This document shows, piece after piece, positions 31,691-41,056 of a stretch of 64,000 bases of DNA. Every line of letters starts with the position of its first letter. Within the stretch, counting starts at the first letter, position 1. The translations under genes were made by a program, and so were the position numbers. Under the pieces are notes generated by a model. The model saw only the letters and a program-made list of their open reading frames with translations. It did no database searches and had not been told where the DNA came from. Source of the DNA: JABDGZ01 sp964483785 (GTDB taxonomy: Bacteria > Omnitrophota > Gorgyraeia > Zapsychrales > Fredricksoniimonadaceae); contig CAZACW010000003.1 of NCBI GenBank assembly GCA_964483785.1, positions 32,010 to 96,009 on the forward strand, read 5' to 3'.

Positions 31691-34600
31691 TTAATTGACC
31701 GAAGAATTCGTCACGGTATTGGAAGAGGTCAGGACTCCGTCGGCTTGGTCTGTCTGTGCGGCATCATCCGCAGCCACAACCACGGGTGCGGCTGCAACGC
31801 TCGGCCCAACAACAGGCGGCGCAGGAGTATTGGTGGCTGGCAGCGGCGGCGGAGTAAGGTTGCTTGCCACATTAATGCTGACCGGTGTTGAGGTGGAAGA
31901 CCAACCGTAACTGTCCGTGGCCTTGGCCGTTAAGGTGTAATTGCCGGGCTGGACATTGTTCCAGGTCACGGTATAAGGGCTGTTATAGGCTGTTCCTAAA
32001 TACAGCCAGCCATTGCTGTAGAAATCAACCTTGGTGATACTGCCTCCTGTGACCGCGGCATTGGCAGTCACAGGAATATTGGCGAATGAGCCAAAGGAGG
32101 CGTTATTGGCCGGGGCCGCGATGCTGATGGTGGGGGCTTTATGGGCGCTGACCGTGACGGTCACAGGCGATGCATAAAACACATTGCCGTTGCTGTCCAC
32201 TGCCTTGGCCGTAAGATTATAGCTTCCCGGCTGGGCGCTGTTCCAATTGACCTTGTAGGGAGGCCGGTTGGCTTCCCCTAAATAGAGCGATCCCGCATAA
32301 TAATCCACCCTGTAAATGATGGCCCCTTGATCGGAAACATCGGATTTCAAGACGATATTGGCAGGGAGCGTAAAAGAAGCATTGCTGCCGGGTGATGTCA
32401 GGCTGATGGAGGGCGCATTAACAGCAGCTTGGCTCGGCGGCGCGCTGACCGGAGCATTGACGGTAATGCTTATAGGCGCTGAGGTCACGGTTTGATTGTT
32501 GGCATCCGTGGCCACTGCGGTAATGGTGTAAGTACCTGCAGGCACATTGGTCCAGATGAAACTATAGGGGCTGTTGGCATCTGTACCCAAGAGATTATTG
32601 CCGTTAAAAAACGCGACCTGGGTGATGCTCCCGTTGTTTTCAGAAGCGGCAGCATTTAAGGTGATATTATTCCCTGCCGTAAAGGCGGCATTGTTGGACG
32701 GAGAACTTATACTGACTACCGGCGGTGAACTCGGCACGGATACGATTATGTTGACAGCGCCGGAGGTTGAGGACCAGCCATAACTGTCCGTGGCCTTGGC
32801 CGTCAGAATGTAATTGCCGGGCTGGACATTGTTCCAGGTCACGGTATAAGGGCTGTTTTCTGCGGAACCTATATATAAGGACCCGCTGTAAAAATCAACC
32901 TTGGTGATGTTTCCGCCCGAAGATGAGGCGCTGGCTGTCAGCGTAATGTTCGCGGGCGTATTAAACGATACGCCGGCAGAGGGCGATGTCAGGGAAACTG
33001 CAGGCGCTGCATGGGCGCTGACCGTGATATTGATTGGCGTGGAATAAAAAACCGCCCCATTGCTGTCCGTGGCCTTGGCTGTGACGCTGTAATTGCCGGC
33101 CTGCGCGCTGTTCCAGGCCACGGAATAAGGGCTGAAGGTCGACTCCCCTAAAAACACCGGGCCCGCGTTATAATCGACCCTGTACACCTGGGCGCTGTCT
33201 GTCACCGTGGCGTTAAAGGTAATGGCCGCAGGCACGGTAAAGGAAGCATTGTTTCCCGGAGAGCTGATGCTGATATTCGGGGCGGCATTGTTCGTTGGGA
33301 TGTTTTGGGCGGTGACTGTCAAAGCCACGGGTGCCGAGGTCGTTGTGGCCCCATTGGCATCTGTGGCCACGGCTGTGATGGCATAGGTTCCCGCAGCCAC
33401 ATTATTCCAAGTATAGCTGTAGGGGCTATTGCTAAGTGCAGCCAGCAGATTTGTCCCGTTATAATAAGAGACCTGGGTGATGGTGCCGTTGCTCTCCGAG
33501 GCGGTTGAGGTGAAGGTGATATTGGAGCCTGAAGCAAAGGTGCTGTTATTCGGGGGTGTGGCGATCATCACAACCGGCGCAGCCTGCAGCGCCGGCGCTG
33601 TCACTATGATCGTCACCGGCGCCGAGGTCGCGGTGGCGCCGTTGGCATCTGTGGCCACGGCCGTCAATGCGTCTGTGCCCGGCGGCAGATTGACGGCGAT
33701 CCATTGATAAGGTGCTGCCAAGGAAGTCCCTAAAAGGTCCGTGCCGTTATAGAAGGCCACCTGGGTAATACTGCCGTTGTTTTCCGAGGCCGTGGCTGTA
33801 ATGGTGACGCTGGCTGTGCTTAAGACGCTGCTGCCGTCGGCCGGAGCCGTGATGCTGACTGCCGGCTGTCCAGGTGCCGGGGCCGGCGGGTTCTGGATGG
33901 GCGGCGGGCTATTTTGGCTTACCGGATTGCTTGGCAGCGTTGTCTGCGGATTCACGCATACGGCATTGGAGCAATCATTGTTGGTACATTCCGCGTTGAA
34001 AAAGCAGGTGCCGCCGTCAGCCACGGTTGATCCGTATTGATAGGACCCAATGGCCCAGGCCGGACTGCGGGGGTTATTGTTGTAATCACTGGACGTGCCG
34101 CTTAGGACCAGGCTGCTGTTGCCTGCGCCGATCAAGGGAGAATTGGCCGCCGGATAAAATTGGTCAGCCAGGCCGACATTGGTATACTCATGGGAACTGT
34201 TTAAGGCGAAGTTTCCAGCCACGCCGGCATTTGCCGGATTATTGCAGATATCATGGCTGCCTGCGCAGTCCTGGGGATCATTCACCTGATAGACCAGATT
34301 ATTGTTCTCCACCACATTGGCGCAGGAGCCGGCATCATTTTCCCAAAACCTGGTCTGCTGGGAAAAGCTGCTGGTATAATCCGGCGCTCCCACAATTAAA
34401 TTGTTGTTGACGTTGACAGTGACCTTGCCGCCGCTGCACCAGGACGTTGTCAGTTCAATGTTGGTGCCGCCGTTGGAATAAAACGTCGAGTTGGACACAT
34501 TAAAGGCCGCGGTATTGTTGGGGATGGCAAAGACCAGTCCGTCGCCGGCAGCCCGGCAAAAATCATAGCCGTTGATGGGCGGGCAATTGCCGTAAGAATC

Positions 34601-35848
34601 GCAGGAGGTGGTAAAGGGCTGGCCCGCGAAAAAATTGCAGTTATTGATGATTTGGGAATTTTCGATATTAACGGCGGCGTAATTGAGCTTCATCTGCTGG
34701 CTTTCATTGCCTTCGGCCCTGACGCGGTAGGCATTGAAGCTCCCGGTGCCGTTGCAGTGCAGATTGTCCACCCCTCCCTTGGTATTATAAGCAATGATGG
34801 AATTGCTCATGGTGATATTGTTGCAGATGCCGGTGCCGGCTTCCATGCCCCAGCCGTCGGCTAAGATGCCTCCGTTGCTGCTGCTGTCATCGGCGCAATG
34901 GTGGTAGTTTAAAGCATCAAAAGGATTGCTGGAATGCAAAGGATAAACCGAGCCGCATCCGTTAAAGACAATGGTGTCTCCGTTGACCGTGGTGATGCCG
35001 CCTAAGGACATGGTCCCGGAATTGCTGATGTTTTGGCCCAGGCCCACCCCGCCTCCGCCGTTGCCGTTGATGATATTGTTGGTTTCCGTAAAATTGCTTA
35101 AATTTCCGGTGGTGATGCCCCAGAAAGACATGCCGTGGACCCAATTGTTTTCCAGGGTAATGTTGGCGCCGGTGAGGCTTATGCCTGCCAATCCATAATC
35201 ACCATAGGGGGAATTAAAGCCATTGTTCGGTTTATGGCAGGCATTGGGAAATCCGCCGGTCTGTTCGGCCGGGTCAGCGCCGTTGGTCACACAGGATGAA
35301 TGCTGGGTGATTTCCAGGTTATTGATGATGGTATTGGAACTGTTATTGTCATTGAGGACCTGTACTACTTCTTCCCTGCCCCATAATTGCGGCCTTTGCG
35401 AGCCGATCCCGATGACGGAAGAATTGGACGGCATATTGGCCATGGTGCAGTCTTCGGGCGCCTGGGCCACGCAATGGCGGCCGTCCACAGGTGTAATTAC
35501 GCCGCTGGTGTCAAGGCCGATGGGATATTGGGCCTGGGCGCCGGGCACCAGGTCGCTGTCTCCCACAATATAAAGCGTGTCTCCGCTGGACATGAGACTG
35601 GGCCTGTCGCAGGCATCAAAGCCGGTATTGCCGCATCCGGCGCCCAGCACGTACATGGGATTTGAAAAGGCGCAGGGTTGATTGGTGCCGTTGCCGGGAT
35701 AGACCGCGTTGGCCGTGCCTGTGCATTGCGTGGGATTGCCCCCGCCGTCACGTACATACCAGTTGGCGGCACAGGCAGGCGCTGACCAAAGCACGGCCCA
35801 GCCAAAACAGCTTCCTAATATTATGGGGGAGGAAAAAATGAACCGCAT
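31691..35848 (-). CDS. Giant secreted beta-helix/Ig-repeat protein C
   Basis: The protein has 1385 residues from ATG 35848 (MRFIFSSPIILGSCFGWAVL). ATG at 35866 is possible but lies in the palindrome. A signal peptide ends near ACAA. Residues about 27-600 are very similar to protein A, often near-identical in both protein and DNA. The same Cys linker (GGTCFFNAECTNNDCSNAVC) and a Pro-rich spacer (NPVSQNSPPPIQNPPAPAPG) follow, then seven Ig-like domains and a tail of about 50 residues rich in Pro, Ala and Asp/Asn. No sorting signal is seen. High similarity to protein A indicates duplication, after which Ig copy number changed. A palindrome and a weak promoter-like TTGACT lie just upstream; there is no riboswitch. 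Confidence 0.83.
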   Translation of the reverse strand: MRFIFSSPIILGSCFGWAVLWSAPACAANWYVRDGGGNPTQCTGTANAVYPGNGTNQPCAFSNPMYVLGAGCGNTGFDACDRPSLMSSGDTLYIVGDSDLVPGAQAQYPIGLDTSGVITPVDGRHCVAQAPEDCTMANMPSNSSVIGIGSQRPQLWGREEVVQVLNDNNSSNTIINNLEITQHSSCVTNGADPAEQTGGFPNACHKPNNGFNSPYGDYGLAGISLTGANITLENNWVHGMSFWGITTGNLSNFTETNNIINGNGGGGVGLGQNISNSGTMSLGGITTVNGDTIVFNGCGSVYPLHSSNPFDALNYHHCADDSSSNGGILADGWGMEAGTGICNNITMSNSIIAYNTKGGVDNLHCNGTGSFNAYRVRAEGNESQQMKLNYAAVNIENSQIINNCNFFAGQPFTTSCDSYGNCPPINGYDFCRAAGDGLVFAIPNNTAAFNVSNSTFYSNGGTNIELTTSWCSGGKVTVNVNNNLIVGAPDYTSSFSQQTRFWENDAGSCANVVENNNLVYQVNDPQDCAGSHDICNNPANAGVAGNFALNSSHEYTNVGLADQFYPAANSPLIGAGNSSLVLSGTSSDYNNNPRSPAWAIGSYQYGSTVADGGTCFFNAECTNNDCSNAVCVNPQTTLPSNPVSQNSPPPIQNPPAPAPGQPAVSITAPADGSSVLSTASVTITATASENNGSITQVAFYNGTDLLGTSLAAPYQWIAVNLPPGTDALTAVATDANGATATSAPVTIIVTAPALQAAPVVMIATPPNNSTFASGSNITFTSTASESNGTITQVSYYNGTNLLAALSNSPYSYTWNNVAAGTYAITAVATDANGATTTSAPVALTVTAQNIPTNNAAPNISISSPGNNASFTVPAAITFNATVTDSAQVYRVDYNAGPVFLGESTFSPYSVAWNSAQAGNYSVTAKATDSNGAVFYSTPINITVSAHAAPAVSLTSPSAGVSFNTPANITLTASASSSGGNITKVDFYSGSLYIGSAENSPYTVTWNNVQPGNYILTAKATDSYGWSSTSGAVNIIVSVPSSPPVVSISSPSNNAAFTAGNNITLNAAASENNGSITQVAFFNGNNLLGTDANSPYSFIWTNVPAGTYTITAVATDANNQTVTSAPISITVNAPVSAPPSQAAVNAPSISLTSPGSNASFTLPANIVLKSDVSDQGAIIYRVDYYAGSLYLGEANRPPYKVNWNSAQPGSYNLTAKAVDSNGNVFYASPVTVTVSAHKAPTISIAAPANNASFGSFANIPVTANAAVTGGSITKVDFYSNGWLYLGTAYNSPYTVTWNNVQPGNYTLTAKATDSYGWSSTSTPVSINVASNLTPPPLPATNTPAPPVVGPSVAAAPVVVAADDAAQTDQADGVLTSSNTVTNSSVN
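31868..33875 (-). repeat. Seven tandem Ig-like repeats of about 286 bp
   Basis: Protein C carries seven diverged Ig-like units starting VSITAP, VMIATP, ISISSP, VSLTSP, VSISSP, ISLTSP and ISIAAP. Units 3 and 6 (VYRVDYNAGPVFLGE, IYRVDYYAGSLYLGE) and units 4 and 7 (ITKVDFYS and WSSTS) resemble each other more than their neighbours, suggesting duplication of a multi-domain block. Confidence 0.8.
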
Positions 35849-35858
35849 ATTTCTTACA

Positions 35859-35887
35859 ACCATCACAACCCCGGGGGTTGTGATGGT
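35859..35887. repeat. Recurring palindrome, copy 3 (near-perfect)
   Basis: ACCATCACAACCCC is followed by GGGGGTTGTGATGGT, a 14/15-base palindrome with a one-base centre offset. It starts 10 bases upstream of the chosen start of protein C and matches the copies at 5685 and 7148. Position in front of a gene suggests an operator or a leader hairpin. Confidence 0.75.
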
Positions 35888-35922
35888 GTTAAAATATATA
35901 TTGAACAGTTATGGGGCGATAG

Positions 35923-37647
35923 TCAATAGTTTTGAGTAATTTTATTGAATTCTTCGATTTTGGCGGCCAGGGCCTTGCGCCGGCTTTCCAACGCATGGGC
36001 CTCATGGGTAAATTGGGACATGGAGCTTGCAATGGCCTTATCAATGGCCAGCAGTGCGCGGCTTTGTTCCAGCCAATTCCTTGAAATTTTATCCAGGCCC
36101 TTGCTTTGAAAGATTTTGATGTCTCTGGAAAGCTCGTTTAAGTATTCATAATCTTCCATGCCTTCGCGAAACAGCTCCACGCGCAGGGACGGCCAGGGCC
36201 CGTTGTCACCGGGATAAAACAAAAGGCCGTTGCCGTTTTGCTCCCATTTCGAGTTTTTAGCGCTTTCAAAAGGATCAACCAGCGGCCACCAGTTCACGCA
36301 CCAATACAAAAATCCCTTGATGCCGTATTTCCAGCAGAGCCAGGGGATGATGCGGTAATCCATGGCATCAAAGTCCATGGCCAAATTCGGGGTCCCTGTG
36401 CCTGAAGGTCCGGAAATATACATCCAGATTTCCTTGCCCTTGTCCTGCAAGGCCCGCATTTTGGCCTCCTGAAAATCATCGATTTGAAAGCTCCAGATAT
36501 CAATGTCCTTGATCCAATCCGCTCCGTCAGCCATGTCCCAAAGCCCGTGATAACAGACCATATTTTTAAACCCTTGATCAGCTTTATGGAGCATGGCTGC
36601 GATTTTAGCGGCCTTGGGGTTGCCCATGTCCCCTTCATCCCAGGCATAAATATAATTGTAATCAAAAAGATTTCGGCGCTTGAGGATTTGCGCATAGCTT
36701 GTGTATTGCGCTTGCAATGAACTTAAAGAAACATCATCCCCAGGCCAATTATTATCAAAGGTCCCGCCTTTTTTGCCGATCGAGAAATTATTCAGGCCGT
36801 AGGCCATGTACCGGTTTAAATCCGACACATCGTCTTTGTTGGAGGGATCCACATTGAGGATCGGGTCCATCCGGTAAAGCAGCATGGTCAGGATAAATTG
36901 GTCCTTGATTTTTTTAATCCGTTGATCATAGGCATCCTGACCTTCGTTTGGTTTTTGCGGAAATCTTAATTTAGTCAAGTGGCCGTAAAAATCAAAGGCG
37001 GTTTTTAAATGGCTGACCGCGGGCAGGACGAAATCATAGACATGGATGGACAAGTCAACAGCCTGCAATTTTTCCTCCTTGGCCATGACCAGGATTTTGC
37101 CTGTATAGTCTCCGGCCTCTGCATACGCAGGCGCATAAACAGTCACCCAGAAAGGCTGGGTCCGGTTGGCTGGAATCTTAATAGGATGCGGCGGCAGTAA
37201 AGGATCAGGCCATGGCCCGACATAGGCCGTCGGATAATAGGGCTTTTGGGTTGGGACATAACCTACGACTTTCCAGGTCATGTGTTTTTTATGGATGGTT
37301 TTTCCGTTTTGCTGATTCATGAGATCGTCCAGGACCAAATGCACATCTTCCAGAGGCCTGTCCTTGGTTTGAAGAACGATTTGAAAGGAACGGTATTCAT
37401 TTTTGGCCATTGCCATCGAAGCGTTTGAGCCAAAATCAGGTTTTTTGAGTGTCCCGCCGTCCTGAAAAATCCGGTCTAAGCTGGAAGCGGTAAAAACCGC
37501 CACCCCATTTTGAAAAGCCGTGGGCGTTTTGGAAAAATAACGGCCGTGCTTCGGCTTGAATTTTTTAAGAAAAAAAAGTCCGCCGGCACCAAGGCACAGG
37601 CAAAAAAGAATAATGAAGAATTTATATTTGGGGAGTGCGCAGAACAT
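35923..37647 (-). CDS. Membrane-anchored GH123/DUF4091-like protein
   Basis: The protein has 574 residues. A single N-terminal helix (8-27) anchors or exports it. The remainder fits DUF4091: an N-terminal beta-sandwich (NEYRSFQIVLQTKDRPLEDV, FWVTVYAPAYAEAGDYTGKI) and a barrel with YIYAWDEGDMGNP, where D337-E338 is the acidic pair expected for substrate-assisted N-acetylhexosaminidases of family GH123. It ends in a helical tail. It probably cuts or remodels an N-acetylated glycan in the periplasm. The start overlaps the upstream glycosyltransferase by 26 bases, so it belongs to the polysaccharide cluster. True activity is inferred from family resemblance. Confidence 0.78.
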   Translation of the reverse strand: MFCALPKYKFFIILFCLCLGAGGLFFLKKFKPKHGRYFSKTPTAFQNGVAVFTASSLDRIFQDGGTLKKPDFGSNASMAMAKNEYRSFQIVLQTKDRPLEDVHLVLDDLMNQQNGKTIHKKHMTWKVVGYVPTQKPYYPTAYVGPWPDPLLPPHPIKIPANRTQPFWVTVYAPAYAEAGDYTGKILVMAKEEKLQAVDLSIHVYDFVLPAVSHLKTAFDFYGHLTKLRFPQKPNEGQDAYDQRIKKIKDQFILTMLLYRMDPILNVDPSNKDDVSDLNRYMAYGLNNFSIGKKGGTFDNNWPGDDVSLSSLQAQYTSYAQILKRRNLFDYNYIYAWDEGDMGNPKAAKIAAMLHKADQGFKNMVCYHGLWDMADGADWIKDIDIWSFQIDDFQEAKMRALQDKGKEIWMYISGPSGTGTPNLAMDFDAMDYRIIPWLCWKYGIKGFLYWCVNWWPLVDPFESAKNSKWEQNGNGLLFYPGDNGPWPSLRVELFREGMEDYEYLNELSRDIKIFQSKGLDKISRNWLEQSRALLAIDKAIASSMSQFTHEAHALESRRKALAAKIEEFNKITQNY

Positions 37648-38824
37648 GGGCGTAAACGGATTTTAATTGCCGGCCGATGATGTCCCAACTGTAACTGCCG
37701 CAGACGAGCCTGCGGCCTTCCTGGGCCAGGGCCTTGGCAAGATTCTTGTCATGCAATACCCGGACAATGGCTTGCGCAAAGTCAGCGGGCCCATCCGCTA
37801 AAAGGATATTGGCGCCGGCGGTATGCTGGATGCCTTCAGCGCCTATAAAGGTCGAAACCACCGGCCTGGACATGGACATGGCCTCCAGGATTTTAAGCCT
37901 GGTGCCGCCGCCGATGCGCAAAGGGACAATGAAAACTTCACAACGCTGAACATAGGGCCTGACATCATCAACGCGGCCGGTGACAATCACCCGCGGGTCC
38001 TTGCCCGCCAGACTTTTGACCAGGCCCGAAGGTGATTTGCCCACCACGTACAGTTTGGCGGAGGGCTGCCTGGCCCAGATCAGGGGAAGAATTTCAGCGC
38101 AAAAATAGGAGACCGCGTCCTCATTGGGCAGCCAATCCATGGAACCGGTAAAAACCATGGCCCCTTCTTCCTTATTATCATCGGCGGATTGGAAATATTC
38201 CGTATCCACTCCGTTGGGAATCACCTGCACCGGCGTCTGGCTTAAGACAAGGTTTTCTAAAATTGAGCGGTCCTCTTGGGAGCAGGCCAGGATGCTTTGG
38301 GCTGTTTTGGCCTGACGTACTTCATAGGTTTTCATTTTGCCGGCCTGCTGAAGGTAGAGCATTTTTTTGATTGGATTCGCTTCCACCTGGGCACAGCGCT
38401 CGAGGATTTTGAATTCCACGTTATGTTCATCCAAAATTTTGGGGACCCCAGGACCTGTCCCGCTATAATGGGCCATATGCAGATGGTCGATATGTACGGC
38501 ATCAAAAGATTCGGCCTTGATCAAGGCCTCCATGGCCGAGCGCATGGCCAAGGATTGGTATTTGATGATCGCATGAGGCAGATCACCTGTGAGCACGTTC
38601 CAAACTTTTTGCGCCGAGGAAGATTCCAGGGCAGGCACCAGGGTGATGCGCAGGCCCAATTGTTTGAGTTCTTCCTTGAGTTGGGCATCTGCCGGGTCAT
38701 AGGAAAAACTGAGCAAATGCACCTGGGCGTATTTTAAAAGCTGTTTTAAGATATTAAGGGTACGGATTTTTCCGCCGGTATCAGCGGGCAAAGGAAATCT
38801 GGGAGAAAGGAAAAGTATTTTCAT
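37622..38824 (-). CDS. Glycosyltransferase family 4 (PEP-CTERM/EpsH-associated type)
   Basis: The 400-residue GT-B enzyme has an N-terminal Rossmann domain (MKILFLSPRFPLPADTGGKIRTLNI), the hinge VIPNGVDTEYF, and the donor-binding block VPLRIGGGTRLKILEAMSMSRPVVST with the E-x7-E-like motif near 310-325. The opening and the GGTRLKILEAM block resemble sugar transferases associated with EpsH/exosortase exopolysaccharide loci. It is cytoplasmic and adds a sugar to a lipid-linked glycan. The gene abuts the double glycosyltransferase without a gap. Confidence 0.87.
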   Translation of the reverse strand: MKILFLSPRFPLPADTGGKIRTLNILKQLLKYAQVHLLSFSYDPADAQLKEELKQLGLRITLVPALESSSAQKVWNVLTGDLPHAIIKYQSLAMRSAMEALIKAESFDAVHIDHLHMAHYSGTGPGVPKILDEHNVEFKILERCAQVEANPIKKMLYLQQAGKMKTYEVRQAKTAQSILACSQEDRSILENLVLSQTPVQVIPNGVDTEYFQSADDNKEEGAMVFTGSMDWLPNEDAVSYFCAEILPLIWARQPSAKLYVVGKSPSGLVKSLAGKDPRVIVTGRVDDVRPYVQRCEVFIVPLRIGGGTRLKILEAMSMSRPVVSTFIGAEGIQHTAGANILLADGPADFAQAIVRVLHDKNLAKALAQEGRRLVCGSYSWDIIGRQLKSVYAHVLRTPQI

Positions 38825-41056
38825 TTAGATCTCAACCGCTGCCCTGTACATTTGATGGTAGTCATCTGCCATGCGGGTATCGCTGTATTCCCGCTCAACA
38901 TCTTGATAAGCCTGGTCAGCCAATTGCCTGCGCAAGGATGGATTTTGGAAAAGTTCCCCAATGGCCCTGGCCAATGCTTGAACATCCCCGGCTTCAAGTA
39001 AAAGACCATTGACATGGTCCTTGATCAATTGGCCCACCCCTCCGGTTTTAGTCGCTATCACAGGCACGCGGCTGGCCATGGCTTCTAAAATGGTCATGGG
39101 CAGACCTTCGCTGAAGGAGGCGTTGACCAGCGCGTCCATGGACCTGTATATTTCAGGCATGTCCTTGCGCAAGCCGGTTAAAATGATGTTTTGGGACACA
39201 TTGAATTGTTTGATCTGCGCCTTGATTTGAGGCTCCAAAGGCCCTTCGCCGACGATCAACAATTTTATCCGCGGGGCTTGCTCAACCGCCCTGGCCATGG
39301 CCTCGATTAACACCTTATGCCCTTTTTCCAGGGCCAGGCGCCCTACGATGGCCAGGACAAAATCATCCGCCGCAAGTCCGAATTCTTCCCTTAAATGCCC
39401 TGCAGTCAGGGAAGGCGAAAATTGCCGCAGATCAATGCCGTTGGCAATCACGGATAATCGGCCGGCCGGATAATTTTTTTTCAGCAGATTCTGGTAATTG
39501 TTCTGCGACACGCAGACCACATGGTCTGCGAATTTCAAGACAAAGGCATCCATGCGTTCATACCCTTTGAGTTTGGCGTCGGTGCCGATCCAGCCATGGA
39601 TGGTGGCTGCCCATTTTTTGCCGGCCAAACGGGCGGCCCGTCCGCCCAAGAGATTGGCCTTATAATTGTGCGTATGCACCAGGTCAATGTGATGCTCCAA
39701 AATATATCTTTTGATTTGATCGATGGTTGTCAAATCAAAACGCCCCGAGGCCTCAAACACAGCATAGGCAAGCCCCATGCGCCTGGCTTCCTCAATGATC
39801 TCCAAATGCGGATTATGCGCATTATGAACAGCGCCCACGGTTTGTTGGGCGTTTTTCGTATGCGCGGCCAAATTTAAGATCACCCTTTCCGCTCCAAATA
39901 AGCCCGAGGAGCTGACTAAATGCAGGACCTTGATTTGAAACAGCCCTTCGTAGGCTGCCATCATTGCTTCCATGGAAAATTGGGACCTGACCCTCTCAAG
40001 CCCGTTTTGGCCCATGCTCTGCCTTTCTTGAGGGTTTTGGATCAAACGTTCCAAAGCTTGGGCCAGGGCCTCTGCATTTTCTTGATCGACGAGAAGGCCG
40101 TTATAACCATCCTTAACCAGTTCCGGATTTCCGCCGACCTTGGTGGCGATCACGGCCTTGCCATGGGACATATATTCCAAAATGGCATTGGACATCCCCT
40201 CGCTTAAAGAAGGCAGGACGCACAGATCCGCCGCATCCAGTAATGCCGCGGCATCCTTGCGCTGGCCGAAGAAAAGCACCTTGTCCTTGATGTTCAAAGC
40301 ATCGGCCATGGACTGGATGGCGCCGTTTAATTCATCCTTGCCGACGAGGATCAATTTTACGAAAGGGTGCTGTTGGGATATTTTGGCAAAGGCCTGGATC
40401 AAATGAGCATGGCCTTTGACCGGCCTTAGATTGGCCACATGCATGATGACCAAATCCCGGGGCAAGAGCCCTAAATCTTTTTTTTGCACGGCGCTGTCTA
40501 AGGGTTTTGCGTTAAACTCAACCCCATTATAAATGACCTTGATCTTCTGTGGCGGCACAGCTTCGGTGTCCCTGACCATGGCTTTGATGGATTCCGTCAC
40601 TGTAACAATGGTCTGCACCCACGGATTGATGAGGCGATAGGCCCAGATATGCAGAGGCCCGCGCCAGTACCCCATGTCCCTGCGGTTGGAAATGATGGAA
40701 GGCACCTTGGCCCAATGCGCCCACCAGGCGCCCCAGATATCCGAGCCGAAATGATAGGTCATTAAAATATGGATGGAATTGCGGCGCAGGAAATGATAAA
40801 AGCGCCAGCCTTGAAGCAGGCCTGAAAGGCCGTAAATCCTTTTGACACGGAAAATTTCAAAACAACAGCCGATGGCCTGGATCAAGGCCGGCGAGGTCTC
40901 TCCCTGCGCCTCCATGCTGATGATCCAAACATTGTAACGGTCCTTGGGCAGGCGCTTGGCAAGCTCAATGATCTGTTTTTCCGCCCCGCCGGTCACATCC
41001 CCCAGGCAATCCGTCAGCAGGGCTATATTGGTTTTCAATTGCGGCTGTGTCATCAA
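38825..41056 (-). CDS. Double GT4 glycosyltransferase (two complete catalytic units)
   Basis: The 743-residue protein is made of two full GT-B units. Unit 1, residues about 8-372, starts NIALLTDCLGDVTGGAEKQI and has VIYNGVEFN and PSLSEGMSNAILEYMSHGKAVIATKVGGNPELV. Unit 2, about 374-743, starts KVLHLVSSSGLFGAERVI and has VIANGIDLRQF and ASFSEGLPMTILEAMASRVPVIATKTGGV. Both keep the E-x7-E donor motif, so both may be active and add two sugars in sequence. The junction is short (FQIKVLHL) and in frame with no frameshift sign. It overlaps the O-antigen ligase-like gene by four bases. Confidence 0.88.
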   Translation of the reverse strand: MMTQPQLKTNIALLTDCLGDVTGGAEKQIIELAKRLPKDRYNVWIISMEAQGETSPALIQAIGCCFEIFRVKRIYGLSGLLQGWRFYHFLRRNSIHILMTYHFGSDIWGAWWAHWAKVPSIISNRRDMGYWRGPLHIWAYRLINPWVQTIVTVTESIKAMVRDTEAVPPQKIKVIYNGVEFNAKPLDSAVQKKDLGLLPRDLVIMHVANLRPVKGHAHLIQAFAKISQQHPFVKLILVGKDELNGAIQSMADALNIKDKVLFFGQRKDAAALLDAADLCVLPSLSEGMSNAILEYMSHGKAVIATKVGGNPELVKDGYNGLLVDQENAEALAQALERLIQNPQERQSMGQNGLERVRSQFSMEAMMAAYEGLFQIKVLHLVSSSGLFGAERVILNLAAHTKNAQQTVGAVHNAHNPHLEIIEEARRMGLAYAVFEASGRFDLTTIDQIKRYILEHHIDLVHTHNYKANLLGGRAARLAGKKWAATIHGWIGTDAKLKGYERMDAFVLKFADHVVCVSQNNYQNLLKKNYPAGRLSVIANGIDLRQFSPSLTAGHLREEFGLAADDFVLAIVGRLALEKGHKVLIEAMARAVEQAPRIKLLIVGEGPLEPQIKAQIKQFNVSQNIILTGLRKDMPEIYRSMDALVNASFSEGLPMTILEAMASRVPVIATKTGGVGQLIKDHVNGLLLEAGDVQALARAIGELFQNPSLRRQLADQAYQDVEREYSDTRMADDYHQMYRAAVEI

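Noticed and set aside
25913..33875. Regular repeats of about 286 bases, considered as a CRISPR-like or satellite array
   Set aside because: The repeats are in frame and encode Ig-like domains; they are diverged and have no spacers.
25910..35848. Beta-helix/Ig proteins as exosortase substrates
   Set aside because: None of the three ends with a PEP motif, transmembrane stretch and basic tail.
35838..35939. Plus-strand ATG with an excellent GGGGGAGG site in front
   Set aside because: It is antisense to the signal peptide of secreted protein C, encodes only about 33 residues across the palindrome, and has no further support.
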